A DNA stretch of 64,000 nt from Streptomyces sp. SID12488 (GTDB lineage Bacteria; Actinomycetota; Actinomycetes; Streptomycetales; Streptomycetaceae). Shown here piece by piece: positions 1 to 8,709 of this stretch (positions are counted from its first letter, which is position 1; every line of letters starts with the position of its first letter). The stretch spans positions 148,490-212,489 of the forward strand of contig NZ_JAAGLT010000014.1 of the NCBI RefSeq assembly GCF_010548275.1, written 5' to 3'. The position numbers were made by a program, and so were the translations under genes. Below the pieces are notes generated by a model. The model worked only from the letters and a program-made list of their open reading frames with translations. It searched no databases and was not told the origin of the DNA.

Positions 1-348
1 CGCCTCGGTCACCAGGCGCACCCCGTCGGCGTAGGTCGCCGCCAGCGGCTTCTCCACGAGGACGTGCTTGCCGGCGCGCAGGGCGGCCAGGGCGATGTCG
101 AGGTGGGTCCCGGCGGGCGTGGCCACGGCGATGGCGTCGACGGTCGGATCGGCGAGGACGGCCGCGTAGTCCGAGGTGGCCTGGACGGTCGAGTAGCCGC
201 CGAGGACCCGCTGGGCGCGGTCCACGTCGAGGTCGCACAGCCAGCGCAGCCTGAACTGCTCGCTGGCCTGGAAGTTGCGTACGAGGTTGGGTCCCCAGTA
301 GCCGGCCCCGACGACCGCGATCCCCAACGGCTCCGTGCCCTGCGTCAC
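1..348 (-). CDS. Gfo/Idh/MocA-family NAD(P)-dependent oxidoreductase, N-terminal part (gene runs off the left edge)
   Basis: The reverse strand encodes a Rossmann fold with the dinucleotide motif AVVGAGYWGPNLVRNF near the start, followed by the family motifs VDAIAVATPAGTH and GKHVLVEKPLA, the conserved EKP of Gfo/Idh/MocA sugar dehydrogenases. Members oxidise or reduce hydroxyls on sugars or nucleotide sugars. I chose the GTG at 348 because GAAGAGGAA lies just upstream. An in-frame ATG at 372 overlaps the stop of the preceding sugar transferase gene (TGATG), so coupling from that start is also possible. Co-transcription with the sugar transferase suggests a role in making a polysaccharide precursor. 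That role is inferred; the family call is firm. The C-terminal substrate domain is outside the window. Confidence 0.88.
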   Translation of the reverse strand, partial: MTQGTEPLGIAVVGAGYWGPNLVRNFQASEQFRLRWLCDLDVDRAQRVLGGYSTVQATSDYAAVLADPTVDAIAVATPAGTHLDIALAALRAGKHVLVEKPLAATYADGVRLVTEA

Positions 349-371
349 TTGGTTCCTCTTCCGTCGGTCCA

Positions 372-1811
372 TCAGTAGGCCCCCGTTCCGCGCACCACCG
401 CGGACCCGGTGCGCGCCAGAATCTCCAGGTCGAGACCCATCGACCAGTTGTCCACGTATCCGAGATCGAGCCGGACCGCCTCGTCCCAGGGCAGGTCGGA
501 GCGTCCACTGACCTGCCACAGCCCGGTGAGGCCGGGCTTGACGAGCAGCCGGCGCTTTACCTCCGGCGTGTACTCCTCCACCTCCTCGGGCAGCGGCGGA
601 CGGGGGCCGACGAGCGACATGTGGCCGCTGACCACGTTGATCAGCTGCGGCAGTTCGTCGATCGACGTGCGGCGCAGCACCGAGCCGAACCGGGTGATAC
701 GTGGGTCCTCCTTCACCTTGAACAGCAGACCGTCGCTGTTCTCGTTCAGGTGTTCCAGTTCCGCCCGGAGGGCCTCCGAGTCCGGCCGCATGGTGCGGAA
801 CTTGAACATGGTGAAGTGGTCGCCGTACCGGCCCACCCGCTGCTGCCTGAACAGCGTCGACCCGGAGCTGTCCAGCCGGACGATCAGGGCGATCAGCAGC
901 ATGGGCAGTGCGAGGAGCATCAGGAGTGCCGCCGCGAGCGACCGGTCGAGCAGTTCCTTGGGCAGCCGGGAGATCCGGGTGAGATTCGGCGCCTGTATCC
1001 GGACCAGCGGCACCCCGTTGGTGGGGCGTACCGCCAGCCTGGAGGCGGACACGTCGGTCAGTACGGGGGCCAGCAGGAAGTCGACGCCCTGCACGGCCGC
1101 CGTCCAGGACATCCGCCGCAGGACGGAAGCATCGGCCTCGGGGATCGGCAGTGCCACCACGGTGCTGATGCCCATGACCCGGACCACGTCGTCCATGTCG
1201 CCGACGCCGCCGAGGACGGGGAGACCCAGCTTGTGGATCTCCGACCGGTTCTTCGGATCGCTCAGGCACACTCCGGCGACGTGCAGTTCCTGTGAGCCGC
1301 CTCGGCGCAGTACGGCGACCAGCTCCACGATGCCGCGTGACGGCCCGACCAGGAGCGTCGCGCTCCTGTCCCGGCCGCGCGCCCATCTTCGGTGCAGTCG
1401 GCGGCGGAGTGCGTAACGGCCCGGGAGGGCGATCACGACAGCCGGCACCGTGGCCATGATCATGTCATGGAGAAGTCCTTCGTCGTGCGCGAACAGGTAG
1501 TGCGCGACCGCAGCTATCGCCGGCAGCCCGAGAGCTCCACGAAGTACCCGTCGATACTCCTCGGTTCCCAGACCCAGGGCGGTGCGGTCGTAGGAGCGAT
1601 GGGCGACCATGGCCACGATCCACATCGGGGGCAGCACCAGGGCCACCGCCCAGCGGCCGTACACCGCGTGGATCAGAAGGGCCGCGGCAACGGCCGCGAA
1701 GCCGTCCGCGACCAACAGAGCGATCCGGTATTTGCGATCCCAACGTCTTCGGCGAGCATCCGGAGTCCTGCGTTCCACAACCAGTTGCTCATGCGTGACC
1801 TCAATGGCCAT
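372..1811 (-). CDS. Polyprenyl-phosphate sugar-1-phosphate transferase (exopolysaccharide priming enzyme)
   Basis: The 479-residue protein has an N-terminal half with hydrophobic segments and a CoA-binding-like/Rossmann middle region, then a hydrophobic helix and the bacterial sugar transferase domain (about residues 295-479). Diagnostic motifs are FRQQRVGRYGDHFTMFKFRTM, KEDPRITRFGSVLRRTSIDELPQ and SLVGPRPPLPEEV. The family transfers a sugar-1-phosphate from a nucleotide sugar onto undecaprenyl phosphate in the membrane, the first committed step of exopolysaccharide or glycan assembly. Start: ATG at 1811 preceded by GGGGGGAGC; a longer frame begins at 1862 but has no good ribosome site. The stop overlaps a possible start of the oxidoreductase downstream. 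The sugar specificity is not visible. Confidence 0.9.
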   Translation of the reverse strand: MAIEVTHEQLVVERRTPDARRRRWDRKYRIALLVADGFAAVAAALLIHAVYGRWAVALVLPPMWIVAMVAHRSYDRTALGLGTEEYRRVLRGALGLPAIAAVAHYLFAHDEGLLHDMIMATVPAVVIALPGRYALRRRLHRRWARGRDRSATLLVGPSRGIVELVAVLRRGGSQELHVAGVCLSDPKNRSEIHKLGLPVLGGVGDMDDVVRVMGISTVVALPIPEADASVLRRMSWTAAVQGVDFLLAPVLTDVSASRLAVRPTNGVPLVRIQAPNLTRISRLPKELLDRSLAAALLMLLALPMLLIALIVRLDSSGSTLFRQQRVGRYGDHFTMFKFRTMRPDSEALRAELEHLNENSDGLLFKVKEDPRITRFGSVLRRTSIDELPQLINVVSGHMSLVGPRPPLPEEVEEYTPEVKRRLLVKPGLTGLWQVSGRSDLPWDEAVRLDLGYVDNWSMGLDLEILARTGSAVVRGTGAY

Positions 1812-1964
1812 GCTCCCCCCACCACATGCGCGGCTACCCCCCGATCGAAGTGCCCTCCACACAGCGACACTGGAAAACGAGGGAGCGTCAGCGGTTCCCC
1901 AACCGCTTCATGCCCCCCAGCATGCTTTTCCTGAAAAGTTCAAATTCGCACAAAAGCCGCACCG

Positions 1965-1979
1965 TTGACACGAAGTCAA
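1965..1979. promoter_or_regulatory. Inverted repeat TTGAC-N5-GTCAA in the divergent promoter region
   Basis: The 286 bases between the sugar transferase start (1811) and the glycosyltransferase start (2098) hold no gene and are richer in A/T than their surroundings. They contain the inverted repeat TTGACACGAAGTCAA, whose left half also resembles a -35 element. It must hold promoters for both directions. Operator function of the repeat is only a guess. Confidence 0.3.
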
Positions 1980-2097
1980 GGACAGTTCCCCACCCAAACC
2001 GGTCCGGCGGCACTCAATCTAGACCACGGAACGCAATGACGGGAACGGTTGAACGAAACACACATCGCATTAGTGACACTGACGGCATACTGCCCAC

Positions 2098-2964
2098 GTG
2101 ACGAGCATCGTGATCCCGGCCCACAACGAGGCGCAAGTCATCGGCCGACTCCTCGATTCGCTGATGGCCGAGTCCGCCGACTCCACCGACTCCACCGACG
2201 GCGAGATCGACGTCGTGGTCGTATGCAACGGCTGCACGGACGACACCGCACGGATCGCGAACGCTCACGGACCGCGCGTCCGCGTGGTCGAGATCCCCAC
2301 CCCGTCGAAACACGCCGCCCTGCGCGCGGGAGACGACCACGCGCGCGGCTTCCCCCGCATCTACGTGGACGCCGACGTCGTGATCACAGGCGCGGACGTA
2401 CTGGCACTGGTCGCGCCGCTGAACGACGACACCTCGGACATCCTGGCCACCGCCCCCGAGCGGCAGATCCCGCTGACCGGCTGCGGCCGGCGGGTGCGCG
2501 CCTACTACCGGGTGTGGCAGCGCCTCCCCGCCGTACGCGAGGGACTGTTCGGCCGGGGCGTCATCGCGGTCTCCAAGGCCGGGCACGCCCGGATCGCCGC
2601 GCTGCCCCCGCTGATGGCGGACGACCTCGCCGCGTCCCTGGCGTTCGCTCCCGAGGAGCGGCTGGTGGTCGGCGGGGCCCGTGTCGTGGTCCACCCCCCG
2701 CGCACCTGGGGGGACTTGATGAAACGGCGGGTCCGGGCCGCCGTGTCCACCGCCCAGGTGGAGCAGCATCAGGCACCGGAAGAGGCCTCCGCGCGCACGA
2801 GCGTGGCAGATCTGAAAGCCCTGGTCCGCAGGGATCCGAAGCTCTTCCCGAGTGTCGTAGTCTTCCTCGCGGCGGCGGTCGCCGCCCGGCGGGCATCCAG
2901 AAAGGCCATCCGGGCTCAGGACTTCGGTACCTGGCTACGGGACGAGAGCAGCCGGCAGAACTGA
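2098..2964 (+). CDS. Glycosyltransferase family 2 protein
   Basis: The 288-residue protein begins with the classic GT2 N-terminus TSIVIPAHNEAQVIGRLLDSL and has the nucleotide-sugar and metal-binding DxD-type motif (VDADVVI, about residues 89-95). An acceptor region follows with MADDLAASLAF and a C-terminal tail. GT2 enzymes transfer a sugar from a nucleotide donor to lipid, polysaccharide or small-molecule acceptors. The GTG start at 2098 follows directly after the divergent promoter. An MFS exporter and a TolB-like protein follow on the same strand with short gaps, so the three probably form one operon for making and exporting a glycosylated product. The acceptor is unknown. No long C-terminal membrane domain is seen, so the enzyme is probably cytosolic. 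Confidence 0.85.
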   Translation: MTSIVIPAHNEAQVIGRLLDSLMAESADSTDSTDGEIDVVVVCNGCTDDTARIANAHGPRVRVVEIPTPSKHAALRAGDDHARGFPRIYVDADVVITGADVLALVAPLNDDTSDILATAPERQIPLTGCGRRVRAYYRVWQRLPAVREGLFGRGVIAVSKAGHARIAALPPLMADDLAASLAFAPEERLVVGGARVVVHPPRTWGDLMKRRVRAAVSTAQVEQHQAPEEASARTSVADLKALVRRDPKLFPSVVVFLAAAVAARRASRKAIRAQDFGTWLRDESSRQN

Positions 2965-2990
2965 TCGCACCGCACCTGGAGTTCTCGATC

Positions 2991-4262
2991 ATGTATCTCA
3001 CCGACCGTTCCGCCCCCGGACAGGCGGACACCGAGCAGGGCCGAAGACGCGGCCCGGGGCACAAGGTCGCCCCGGTCGTGCTCGTGCTGGGCTCGGTCAG
3101 CCTGATAACCGACATCTCCTCGGAGATGGTCACCGCCGTTCTGCCGCTCTACCTCGTCACCACGCTCGGTTTCACCCCGCTGGTGTTCGGCACCCTCGAC
3201 GGTGTCTACAACGGCGTCAGCGCGCTGGTGCAGCTCACCGGCGGCCACCTCGCCGACCGGGTGCGCAACCACAAGCTGATGGCCGGGCTCGGGTACGGCC
3301 TGTCCGCGCTGTGCAAGCCGCTGCTCCTGCTCGTGAGCAGCATCGGCGCACTCGGCACGGTCCTCGCCCTCGACCGGACCGGCAAGGGCCTGCGCACCGC
3401 CCCGCGCGACGCGATGATCTCCCTGTCCACACCGTCCGAGAGGCAGGGCCGCGCCTTCGGCGTGCACCGGGCGATGGACACCACGGGCGCGATGCTCGGC
3501 CCACTGGCCGCCTTCTTCATCCTGCGCGCGGCGACCGACGGTTACGACGCCGTGTTCGGCGTGAGCGCGTGCGTCGCCGTGCTCGGCGTGCTCGTGCTGG
3601 TGCTGTTCGTGCCGGGCAGACGGCAGAGCGCGCCGCCGGACGAAGTGGGCGCGACGGACAACAAGCCGCCCGTGCGCGTACGCGAGGCGCTGGCACTGCT
3701 GCGGCTGCCGCGGCTGCGGGCGCTCGCGATCTGCGCCGCGCTGCTCGGCCTGACCACGGTCAGCGACGCCTTCGTCTACCTGCTGCTGCAACGACGCGCG
3801 GGTATCGCCGACGAGTGGTTCCCGCTGCTGCCGCTGGGTACCGCCGCGGTGTTCCTGCTGCTGGCCGTGCCCTTCGGCGCGCTGGCCGACCGGATCGGGC
3901 GGCGCACCGTGTTCCTCGCCGGGCACGCCAGTCTGCTCACCGGCTACGCCCTTCTGCTGTGGGCCCCGGCCACGCCGGCCCTGCCCTTCCTCGTGCTCGC
4001 CCTGCACGGCGTTTTCTACGCGGCCACCGACGGCGTACTCCCGGCCGCCCTCGCCGACATCGTGCCCGAGCAGCTGCGCGCCAGCGGCCTCGCCATCGTG
4101 GGGACCAGCCAGGCGCTGGCCCGGTTCTGCTGCTCGCTGGCCTTCGGCGCCGCCTGGACGGTGTGGGGCGACGGCCCCGCGCTGGCCGGATCGGCGGTCG
4201 GTCTGCTGTGCTGCGCGGCCGTCGCGGGCATGTTGCTGCGGCCGAGCGGCGAAACCCGATGA
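2991..4262 (+). CDS. MFS transporter (drug/solute efflux type)
   Basis: The 423-residue protein has about twelve hydrophobic helices. It opens with SVSLITDISSEMVTAVLPLYL and has a motif-A-like loop (GGHLADRVRNHK) between helices 2 and 3 and a second half-repeat loop (FGALADRIGRRTVF). Members move small molecules across the membrane by proton coupling. Start: ATG at 2991 with GGAG nine bases upstream; the frame is open further upstream but overlaps the glycosyltransferase and has no ribosome site. The stop TGA overlaps the ATG of a 12-codon ORF that itself overlaps the next gene's start. Substrate unknown; context with the GT2 gene suggests export of a glycosylated compound. Confidence 0.87.
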   Translation: MYLTDRSAPGQADTEQGRRRGPGHKVAPVVLVLGSVSLITDISSEMVTAVLPLYLVTTLGFTPLVFGTLDGVYNGVSALVQLTGGHLADRVRNHKLMAGLGYGLSALCKPLLLLVSSIGALGTVLALDRTGKGLRTAPRDAMISLSTPSERQGRAFGVHRAMDTTGAMLGPLAAFFILRAATDGYDAVFGVSACVAVLGVLVLVLFVPGRRQSAPPDEVGATDNKPPVRVREALALLRLPRLRALAICAALLGLTTVSDAFVYLLLQRRAGIADEWFPLLPLGTAAVFLLLAVPFGALADRIGRRTVFLAGHASLLTGYALLLWAPATPALPFLVLALHGVFYAATDGVLPAALADIVPEQLRASGLAIVGTSQALARFCCSLAFGAAWTVWGDGPALAGSAVGLLCCAAVAGMLLRPSGETR

Positions 4263-4297
4263 CCACCACAGCCACAAAGCCCCAGGGATCCACATGA
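4259..4297 (+). CDS. Twelve-codon linking ORF between MFS and TolB-like genes
   Basis: An ATG at 4259 overlaps the MFS stop (ATGA), reads MTTTATKPQGST, and stops in a second ATGA whose ATG (4294) starts the next gene. There is no separate ribosome site in front of 4294 other than within this mini-ORF. The arrangement would let ribosomes re-initiate across the gap, and a coupling function is plausible. The peptide itself need not matter. Chance is not excluded for so short a frame. Confidence 0.35.
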   Translation: MTTTATKPQGST

Positions 4298-5316
4298 CAT
4301 CGCTGCGCCGCCGCTTGCTCATACTCGTCACAGGGGTGCTGATCCTCGCGGGCGTGGCAACCGGCGTGGTCCTGCACGCCGCCGACCGCGCGGACCGGGC
4401 GAACCGGTCGCAGCCGGGCGGCCCCGCCGTCAGCACGGGCAGGCTGACGCTCGACCAGAAGAGCCGCCTGACGTTCGTCAACGCCGCCGCCGGCCCGCAC
4501 CGCACCGCGGTCGCCTCGGTCCCGTCCACCGACCCCGGGGCCGGCCGGACCGCCTCCGACCTGAAGTGCGCGCGTTTCTACGCGGCGGCCGGCACCGGCA
4601 TCTGCCTTCAGTCCGTCCCCGGCGTCCTCAAGCAGAGCAACCGCGCCCTGCTCCTGGACGCCAACCTCCGCACCCTGCGCACCTATCCGCTCGCGGGTGC
4701 CCCCAGCCGGGCCCGGGTCTCGCCCGACGGCCGCTTCGTCGCCTGGACCGTCTTCGTCTCCGGCGAGTCCTACGCTTCCGCCTTCTTCTCCACCCGCACG
4801 TCGATCCTGGACACCCGCACGATGAAGCTGACGCCCAGCCTGGAGACGTTCTCCATCGTCCTCGACGGCAAGCCCTACCGCGCCTCGGACGTCAACTTCT
4901 GGGGCGTCACCTTCGCCTCCGACGACGACACCTTCTACGCCACCCTCAACACCGGCAACAAGACCTACCTGGTCCGCGGTTCGCTCTCCGGGCGCAAGGT
5001 CACCACCCTGCTCGAGAACGTGGAGTGCCCCTCGCTCTCCCCCGACGGGACGCGCGTCGCCTTCAAGAAGCGGGTCCTGTCCCGTACCGCCCTCTGGCAC
5101 GAGTACGTCCTCGACCTGGGCACCCTGAAGGAGACGGCGCTCGCCGAACGCCACAGCGTCGACGACCAGGCCACCTGGCTCGACAACAACACCGTCGCCT
5201 ACGCCCTCCCCACCGACGGCAAGGTCGGCAGCAGCGACCTGTGGACCGTACCCGCGAACGGCACGGGAAGCCCCCGCCTGCTGATCGCGGGGGCTTCGTC
5301 CCCGGCGCCGCTGTAG
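4294..5316 (+). CDS. Membrane-anchored or secreted TolB-like beta-propeller protein
   Basis: The 340-residue protein starts MTSLRRRLLI and has one hydrophobic helix (about residues 8-26, an uncleaved anchor or signal), then an extracytoplasmic part. It carries repeated TolB/WD40-type blades with the hallmark SPDG turns (VSPDGRFVAW near 146, LSPDGTRVAFKK near 250) and YVLDLGTL- and SDLWTVPANG-like blade ends. Such proteins usually scaffold envelope complexes or bind partners and have no catalytic site. It is translationally linked to the MFS gene via the mini-ORF upstream, suggesting it works with that exporter. Its exact role is unknown. Confidence 0.8.
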   Translation: MTSLRRRLLILVTGVLILAGVATGVVLHAADRADRANRSQPGGPAVSTGRLTLDQKSRLTFVNAAAGPHRTAVASVPSTDPGAGRTASDLKCARFYAAAGTGICLQSVPGVLKQSNRALLLDANLRTLRTYPLAGAPSRARVSPDGRFVAWTVFVSGESYASAFFSTRTSILDTRTMKLTPSLETFSIVLDGKPYRASDVNFWGVTFASDDDTFYATLNTGNKTYLVRGSLSGRKVTTLLENVECPSLSPDGTRVAFKKRVLSRTALWHEYVLDLGTLKETALAERHSVDDQATWLDNNTVAYALPTDGKVGSSDLWTVPANGTGSPRLLIAGASSPAPL

Positions 5317-5325
5317 ACGGCTGGC

Positions 5326-5601
5326 TCAAAGGGCGCCGCGATCGCAGGCGAGGTCTCGCAGCCGCACCGCGTCGGCCATCGCCTGCATGCCGGTGTCGTT
5401 GGGGTGCAGGTGATCGCCGTTGTCGAAGAACGGCAGGATCCGCTCGTGGTCGTAGGGGCTGCGCAGGATGCGGTCGAAGTCGGCCACGGCGTCGAACTCG
5501 CCACTGGTGCTGATGAATTCGTTGTGGGCAACACGCCACGGGCGAGCGCGCGCGTCCAGCCTTCCGGTTCCCTGGACGACCCGCGCGTGCGGGCAGCTCA
5601 T
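5326..5601 (-). pseudogene. C-terminal remnant of an SGNH/GDSL-type hydrolase
   Basis: The 91-codon frame ends with the block typical of secreted SGNH hydrolases: GEFDAVADFDRILR, then FFDNGDHLHPNDTGMQAMADAV, which carries the DxxH catalytic pair (GDHLHPND). The GDS nucleophile block, the oxyanion Gly and Asn blocks, and any signal peptide are absent upstream. Roughly two thirds of the protein is therefore missing, and the piece cannot be an active esterase. It converges with the TolB-like gene and lies at the edge of a stretch rich in broken genes. Confidence 0.65.
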
Positions 5602-5648
5602 GGACCTGGCCGCGCGCGATTGCCGGTGTAGGGACGTCGCCTTGGATC

Positions 5649-5813
5649 GTGTCGGATGAACTGCGGGACGTGTGGAGCCCTAGCTACCGCAACGTGCGGC
5701 AGGTTCTGGTATCCCTGTTGCCGGACCGGGAAGTGCTGTGCGGTTTCGGCTCGGGCATGACGTGCTGGCTACGGGGCCGGAACGAGACCGGCGTACGGCG
5801 TCGCCTGCACTAG
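5649..5813 (+). CDS. Possible small hypothetical ORF or gene fragment in the 5602-5961 gap
   Basis: The 360 bases between the hydrolase remnant and the SUKH gene contain one frame with coding-like composition. It has a GTG start and 54 codons reading DELRDVWSPSYRNVRQVLV and later CGFGSGMTCWLRGR before TAG. I recognise no family and see no convincing ribosome site. It may be a fragment of a larger lost gene. Nothing else in the gap is supported. Confidence 0.2.
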   Translation: MSDELRDVWSPSYRNVRQVLVSLLPDREVLCGFGSGMTCWLRGRNETGVRRRLH

Positions 5814-5961
5814 GTGCTACCGGCCGAGCTGAACGCGGCCCCCGGCTGGACTGGTCCCAGTGTGTGGTCGACTCCTCGCGCATCAGGTCGCTACGCGAGG
5901 GTCCCGACAGGCGGCAGCACGCAGCGGAGCAATGTCAGTGGTGGGTGGCAGCATCGAGCGC

Positions 5962-7920
5962 ATGACGGACACCACGGCATTCGACTGGCGGTCCTTCCTG
6001 CTCAGGTGGAGCGGGGAGTGGGCAGATTCCCTGCCGGCCGGCGAGACGCAAGGCGAGGACGACGAGACCGCCCGCCAAGCGCGGTGGCTGGGATTCCCGC
6101 CCGCGTCCGAGGAGCGGATCGCATCCTTGGAGGAGCGCCTCGGCCGACGGATGCCTCCGTCGTACCGGGAGTTCCTCAAGGTCAGCAACGGCTGGCGGCA
6201 CGCGGGCGGGTTCGTGTGGCTGCTGGCGGGGACCAAGAGCGCGCGCTGGCACAACGACGAGTCAGGGCTCGCGGTCATGTTCGAGGAGTACCTGGACGAG
6301 GACTGCGGGCCCGAGGAGCGGCGGGAGGCGGACGTCTGGCGGCGCGGGCTCCAGCTAGACGTCGAGTCCGACATCACCCACGTCCTCATGGATCCCGAGG
6401 ACGTGGACGAGGACGGTGAGTGGGCCGTGTACACGTGGGCGAGCTGGCGGGCCGCGCCGCCCGAGCGGCACGCGAACTTTTTTGAGTTCATGCAGGACAT
6501 GTACCGGGAGTTCCACAGCCTGCAGGCGAACCGGAGCGACGGGGAGCCAGTGTTCGCCAACGACACGACGCTCAGGCTGGACACCCTGGTGGAGGAGGCC
6601 CGGCTGGAGGCACTGCGCGGCGGCTGGGAACGGGCCGGGAAGGCGCTGGACGAGGGCAAGGAGTACGGCAGGTCTCGGGCCGCCGGGCTGGGTGACCAGA
6701 TACGCCGTCTGCTCGGACAGACCTCCATGGTGTACTACGACGGCTTGGTGACGGACCCGCAGTACGCGCCCGAGCTGTTGCCGCCACTGGTTGCCGAGCA
6801 CGCGGCGCACTCGTACCGGGACGACTCCACGCTGATGTTCCATCTGCGGGGCGCCGACGACGAGCTGGTGTCACTGGCTTACGCGACGCTGGACCAGGTG
6901 AGGAGCGGCACGTACCGGTACACGGCGGCCGGACCGTTCGGGGAAGCGGTCGAGCGGGCGCGCGAGCTGGCGCGGTGGGGAGACTCCGACGGGGCGTGGC
7001 GGACGCTGATAAATGCCCTGCCCCTGTGGGAGCCGCTGGGTCCAGACCATCTGGCGCCGCTGGGATGGGTGGCCGACCCCGTGCTCGGACCGCTGCTGAC
7101 CCCGGAGCGGGGCCGCGAGATGTTGTCCACTCCAAGGGGAGGGCAGGCCGGCGAGGCACCCACGCCGACGGCCGGGCTCGACCTTGGCAATCTGGCGTGG
7201 CTCGCGGAGGCGGACCCGGGCAACAACCGCACGTCCTACCGGTTCGTCCTGGTGGAAGGGGTGGAGCCGGAGGAGCTGCCCGGACGTCTCACGGAGGGAG
7301 GTGGAGACGGCACCGTGCTGAACGAACCCATGACCTTTTGGGAGGCGCGGCACAGATCGCTGCACAACCCGGGGGAGTTCTCGTCCTACGACGACAGGGC
7401 GCTCATGGCGGTCGGCCGGGCCGGCGCCGGTTGGAGCTTCGTCTTCGACGGCGATTCCGCCCCGTTCGACCGGCGGCGGTTCGTCTCTCCGGCCGCGGCC
7501 GCCAGCGAGGGCACCCGCGCGGTGGTGGTGTGGAGCGGCCTGAGGACATGGCACGGGGACCCGTTCTTCCACCTTTCGGTGGCACGAGACGGAACCGAGC
7601 AGTACGCATTCACGTACGCGGACGGAGAGATCCGGCAGAGCGGAGAGGTACCGCAGGCGCTGGATCCGAACCGATTCTTCGACACTCTGGAAGACGGGGC
7701 CGAGGTGGAGCGGTCGCTGCTGGAAGCGGTGGCCGGGGAGTTCGGTGCGTGTCTGCCGCGTCATGCCATCGTGAACGGGCGGCTGCACACATTCACCACC
7801 CGTTCATGGACACGGCCGCCGATGGACGGCGAGACGTACGCGGTGATCCGCATGCACCAGGCAGCCGCGCGCCCAGCGGACGGCCGGCAGACGGGAGAGG
7901 ACGGGCCGAAGAGCAGGTAG
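5962..7920 (+). CDS. Large SMI1/KNR4 (SUKH-superfamily) protein
   Basis: The 652-residue protein carries a SUKH-type domain near its N-terminus: ASEERIASLEERLGRRMPPSYREFLKVSNG (residues about 46-76), then GGFVWLLA and later TWASWR. SUKH domains are widespread bacterial immunity proteins of toxin systems but also occur in non-immunity proteins. The remaining ~450 residues are Trp- and acid-rich with no motif I recognise, so this is much longer than a single SUKH domain. Start: ATG at 5962; another ATG at 5932 is possible but has GGAG only two bases away. No toxin gene is visible beside it. It is intact among broken genes. Confidence 0.7.
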   Translation: MTDTTAFDWRSFLLRWSGEWADSLPAGETQGEDDETARQARWLGFPPASEERIASLEERLGRRMPPSYREFLKVSNGWRHAGGFVWLLAGTKSARWHNDESGLAVMFEEYLDEDCGPEERREADVWRRGLQLDVESDITHVLMDPEDVDEDGEWAVYTWASWRAAPPERHANFFEFMQDMYREFHSLQANRSDGEPVFANDTTLRLDTLVEEARLEALRGGWERAGKALDEGKEYGRSRAAGLGDQIRRLLGQTSMVYYDGLVTDPQYAPELLPPLVAEHAAHSYRDDSTLMFHLRGADDELVSLAYATLDQVRSGTYRYTAAGPFGEAVERARELARWGDSDGAWRTLINALPLWEPLGPDHLAPLGWVADPVLGPLLTPERGREMLSTPRGGQAGEAPTPTAGLDLGNLAWLAEADPGNNRTSYRFVLVEGVEPEELPGRLTEGGGDGTVLNEPMTFWEARHRSLHNPGEFSSYDDRALMAVGRAGAGWSFVFDGDSAPFDRRRFVSPAAAASEGTRAVVVWSGLRTWHGDPFFHLSVARDGTEQYAFTYADGEIRQSGEVPQALDPNRFFDTLEDGAEVERSLLEAVAGEFGACLPRHAIVNGRLHTFTTRSWTRPPMDGETYAVIRMHQAAARPADGRQTGEDGPKSR

Positions 7921-7944
7921 AGACCGGCCGGACTGCGCAAGTCC

Positions 7945-8286
7945 TCAGTGCGATGAGAGCCGAAAGGACGTAGCCCTGGGATGTCGGAGGACGAACTCCC
8001 CAGGGTTCCGTCGTAGCCCCTTTGTGCCCATGGGCTGGAAAGAGCCAAGGTTCGCATCGTCGGACCTGAACATGCGACTCGACGGCGTGAGCTGCCTGCA
8101 GCTTCGACCACATGACATAACGACCTCACCCTCGGAGTACTGGCACCCCCAGCCGCTCGCGCTGATCAGGTCGAGGACCGCCTGCCAGTCCTCCACCGAG
8201 GCGTCAGGGACACCCACGTCCGGCAGCGACCCCATTTCATCAAGGTCGAAGAAGTACTCGACGTCATCCCACAACAGATCAGACAC
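7945..8286 (-). CDS. Conserved hypothetical protein, probably truncated or altered at its C-terminus
   Basis: From a GTG at 8286 the frame reads DLLWDDVEYFFDLDEMG, then SVEDWQAVLDLISASGW and YSEGEVVM. It resembles a short Streptomyces hypothetical family that I recall only loosely, normally around 150-170 residues with an acidic, hydrophobic C-terminal half. Here the sequence after EGEVVM turns into a Ser/Arg-rich tail unlike the first half, suggesting a frame change or truncation about 8120. No good ribosome site precedes the GTG. Function unknown. Confidence 0.4.
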   Translation of the reverse strand: MSDLLWDDVEYFFDLDEMGSLPDVGVPDASVEDWQAVLDLISASGWGCQYSEGEVVMSCGRSCRQLTPSSRMFRSDDANLGSFQPMGTKGLRRNPGEFVLRHPRATSFRLSSH

Positions 8287-8327
8287 CCCGCCAGACGCGA
8301 CTCGGCTGGGGGCAGATCCGGACGAGC

Positions 8328-8651
8328 GTGCCTCCACCGGTCACCCTCGAATTCGTCGCGGCCAGCTTCGCCCTCGACTGGATCGCGTCCGTCGGCCAGG
8401 TCCCCGACGCCACGATGTCCGTACTCACTGACCTGCGCCGTCCCGCCCCGATCGCCAGCACACTCGACGATCGGTTGATGACCCTGTACGCGCAGACCCT
8501 GCTCCACTGGGCCCGCCACCGCGGCAACCGGGACGACGACGGCGTCGCCCGACAAGTCCTCGGACTGATCCGCGCCACCCACAACACTGACGATGCCGGA
8601 GTCGCACTGCTCGCCACGATCCGCAATGTCCCGCAGGCCACGACCTCGTAA
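8328..8651 (+). CDS. Hypothetical protein, likely a fragment
   Basis: The 107-codon frame (TLEFVAASFALDWIASVGQV, then DRLMTLYAQTLLHWARHRG) has coding-like composition and helical, Leu/Ala-rich content. It has no ribosome site and no recognisable family. Its 5' end nearly overlaps the divergent hypothetical gene at 8286. It may be the tail of a lost larger protein. The flanking genes on both sides are also incomplete. Confidence 0.3.
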   Translation: MPPPVTLEFVAASFALDWIASVGQVPDATMSVLTDLRRPAPIASTLDDRLMTLYAQTLLHWARHRGNRDDDGVARQVLGLIRATHNTDDAGVALLATIRNVPQATTS

Positions 8652-8709
8652 GCCCCTGTGCAGGATCCGCGACTCGATGCGCACTGTCGGCTGAGGACGC
8701 GCAGCCGAT

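Noticed and set aside
2049..2990. N-terminal extension of the MFS gene
   Set aside because: The extension overlaps the glycosyltransferase in another frame and translates to Arg-rich shadow sequence. The ATG at 2991 has a ribosome site and starts the homology.
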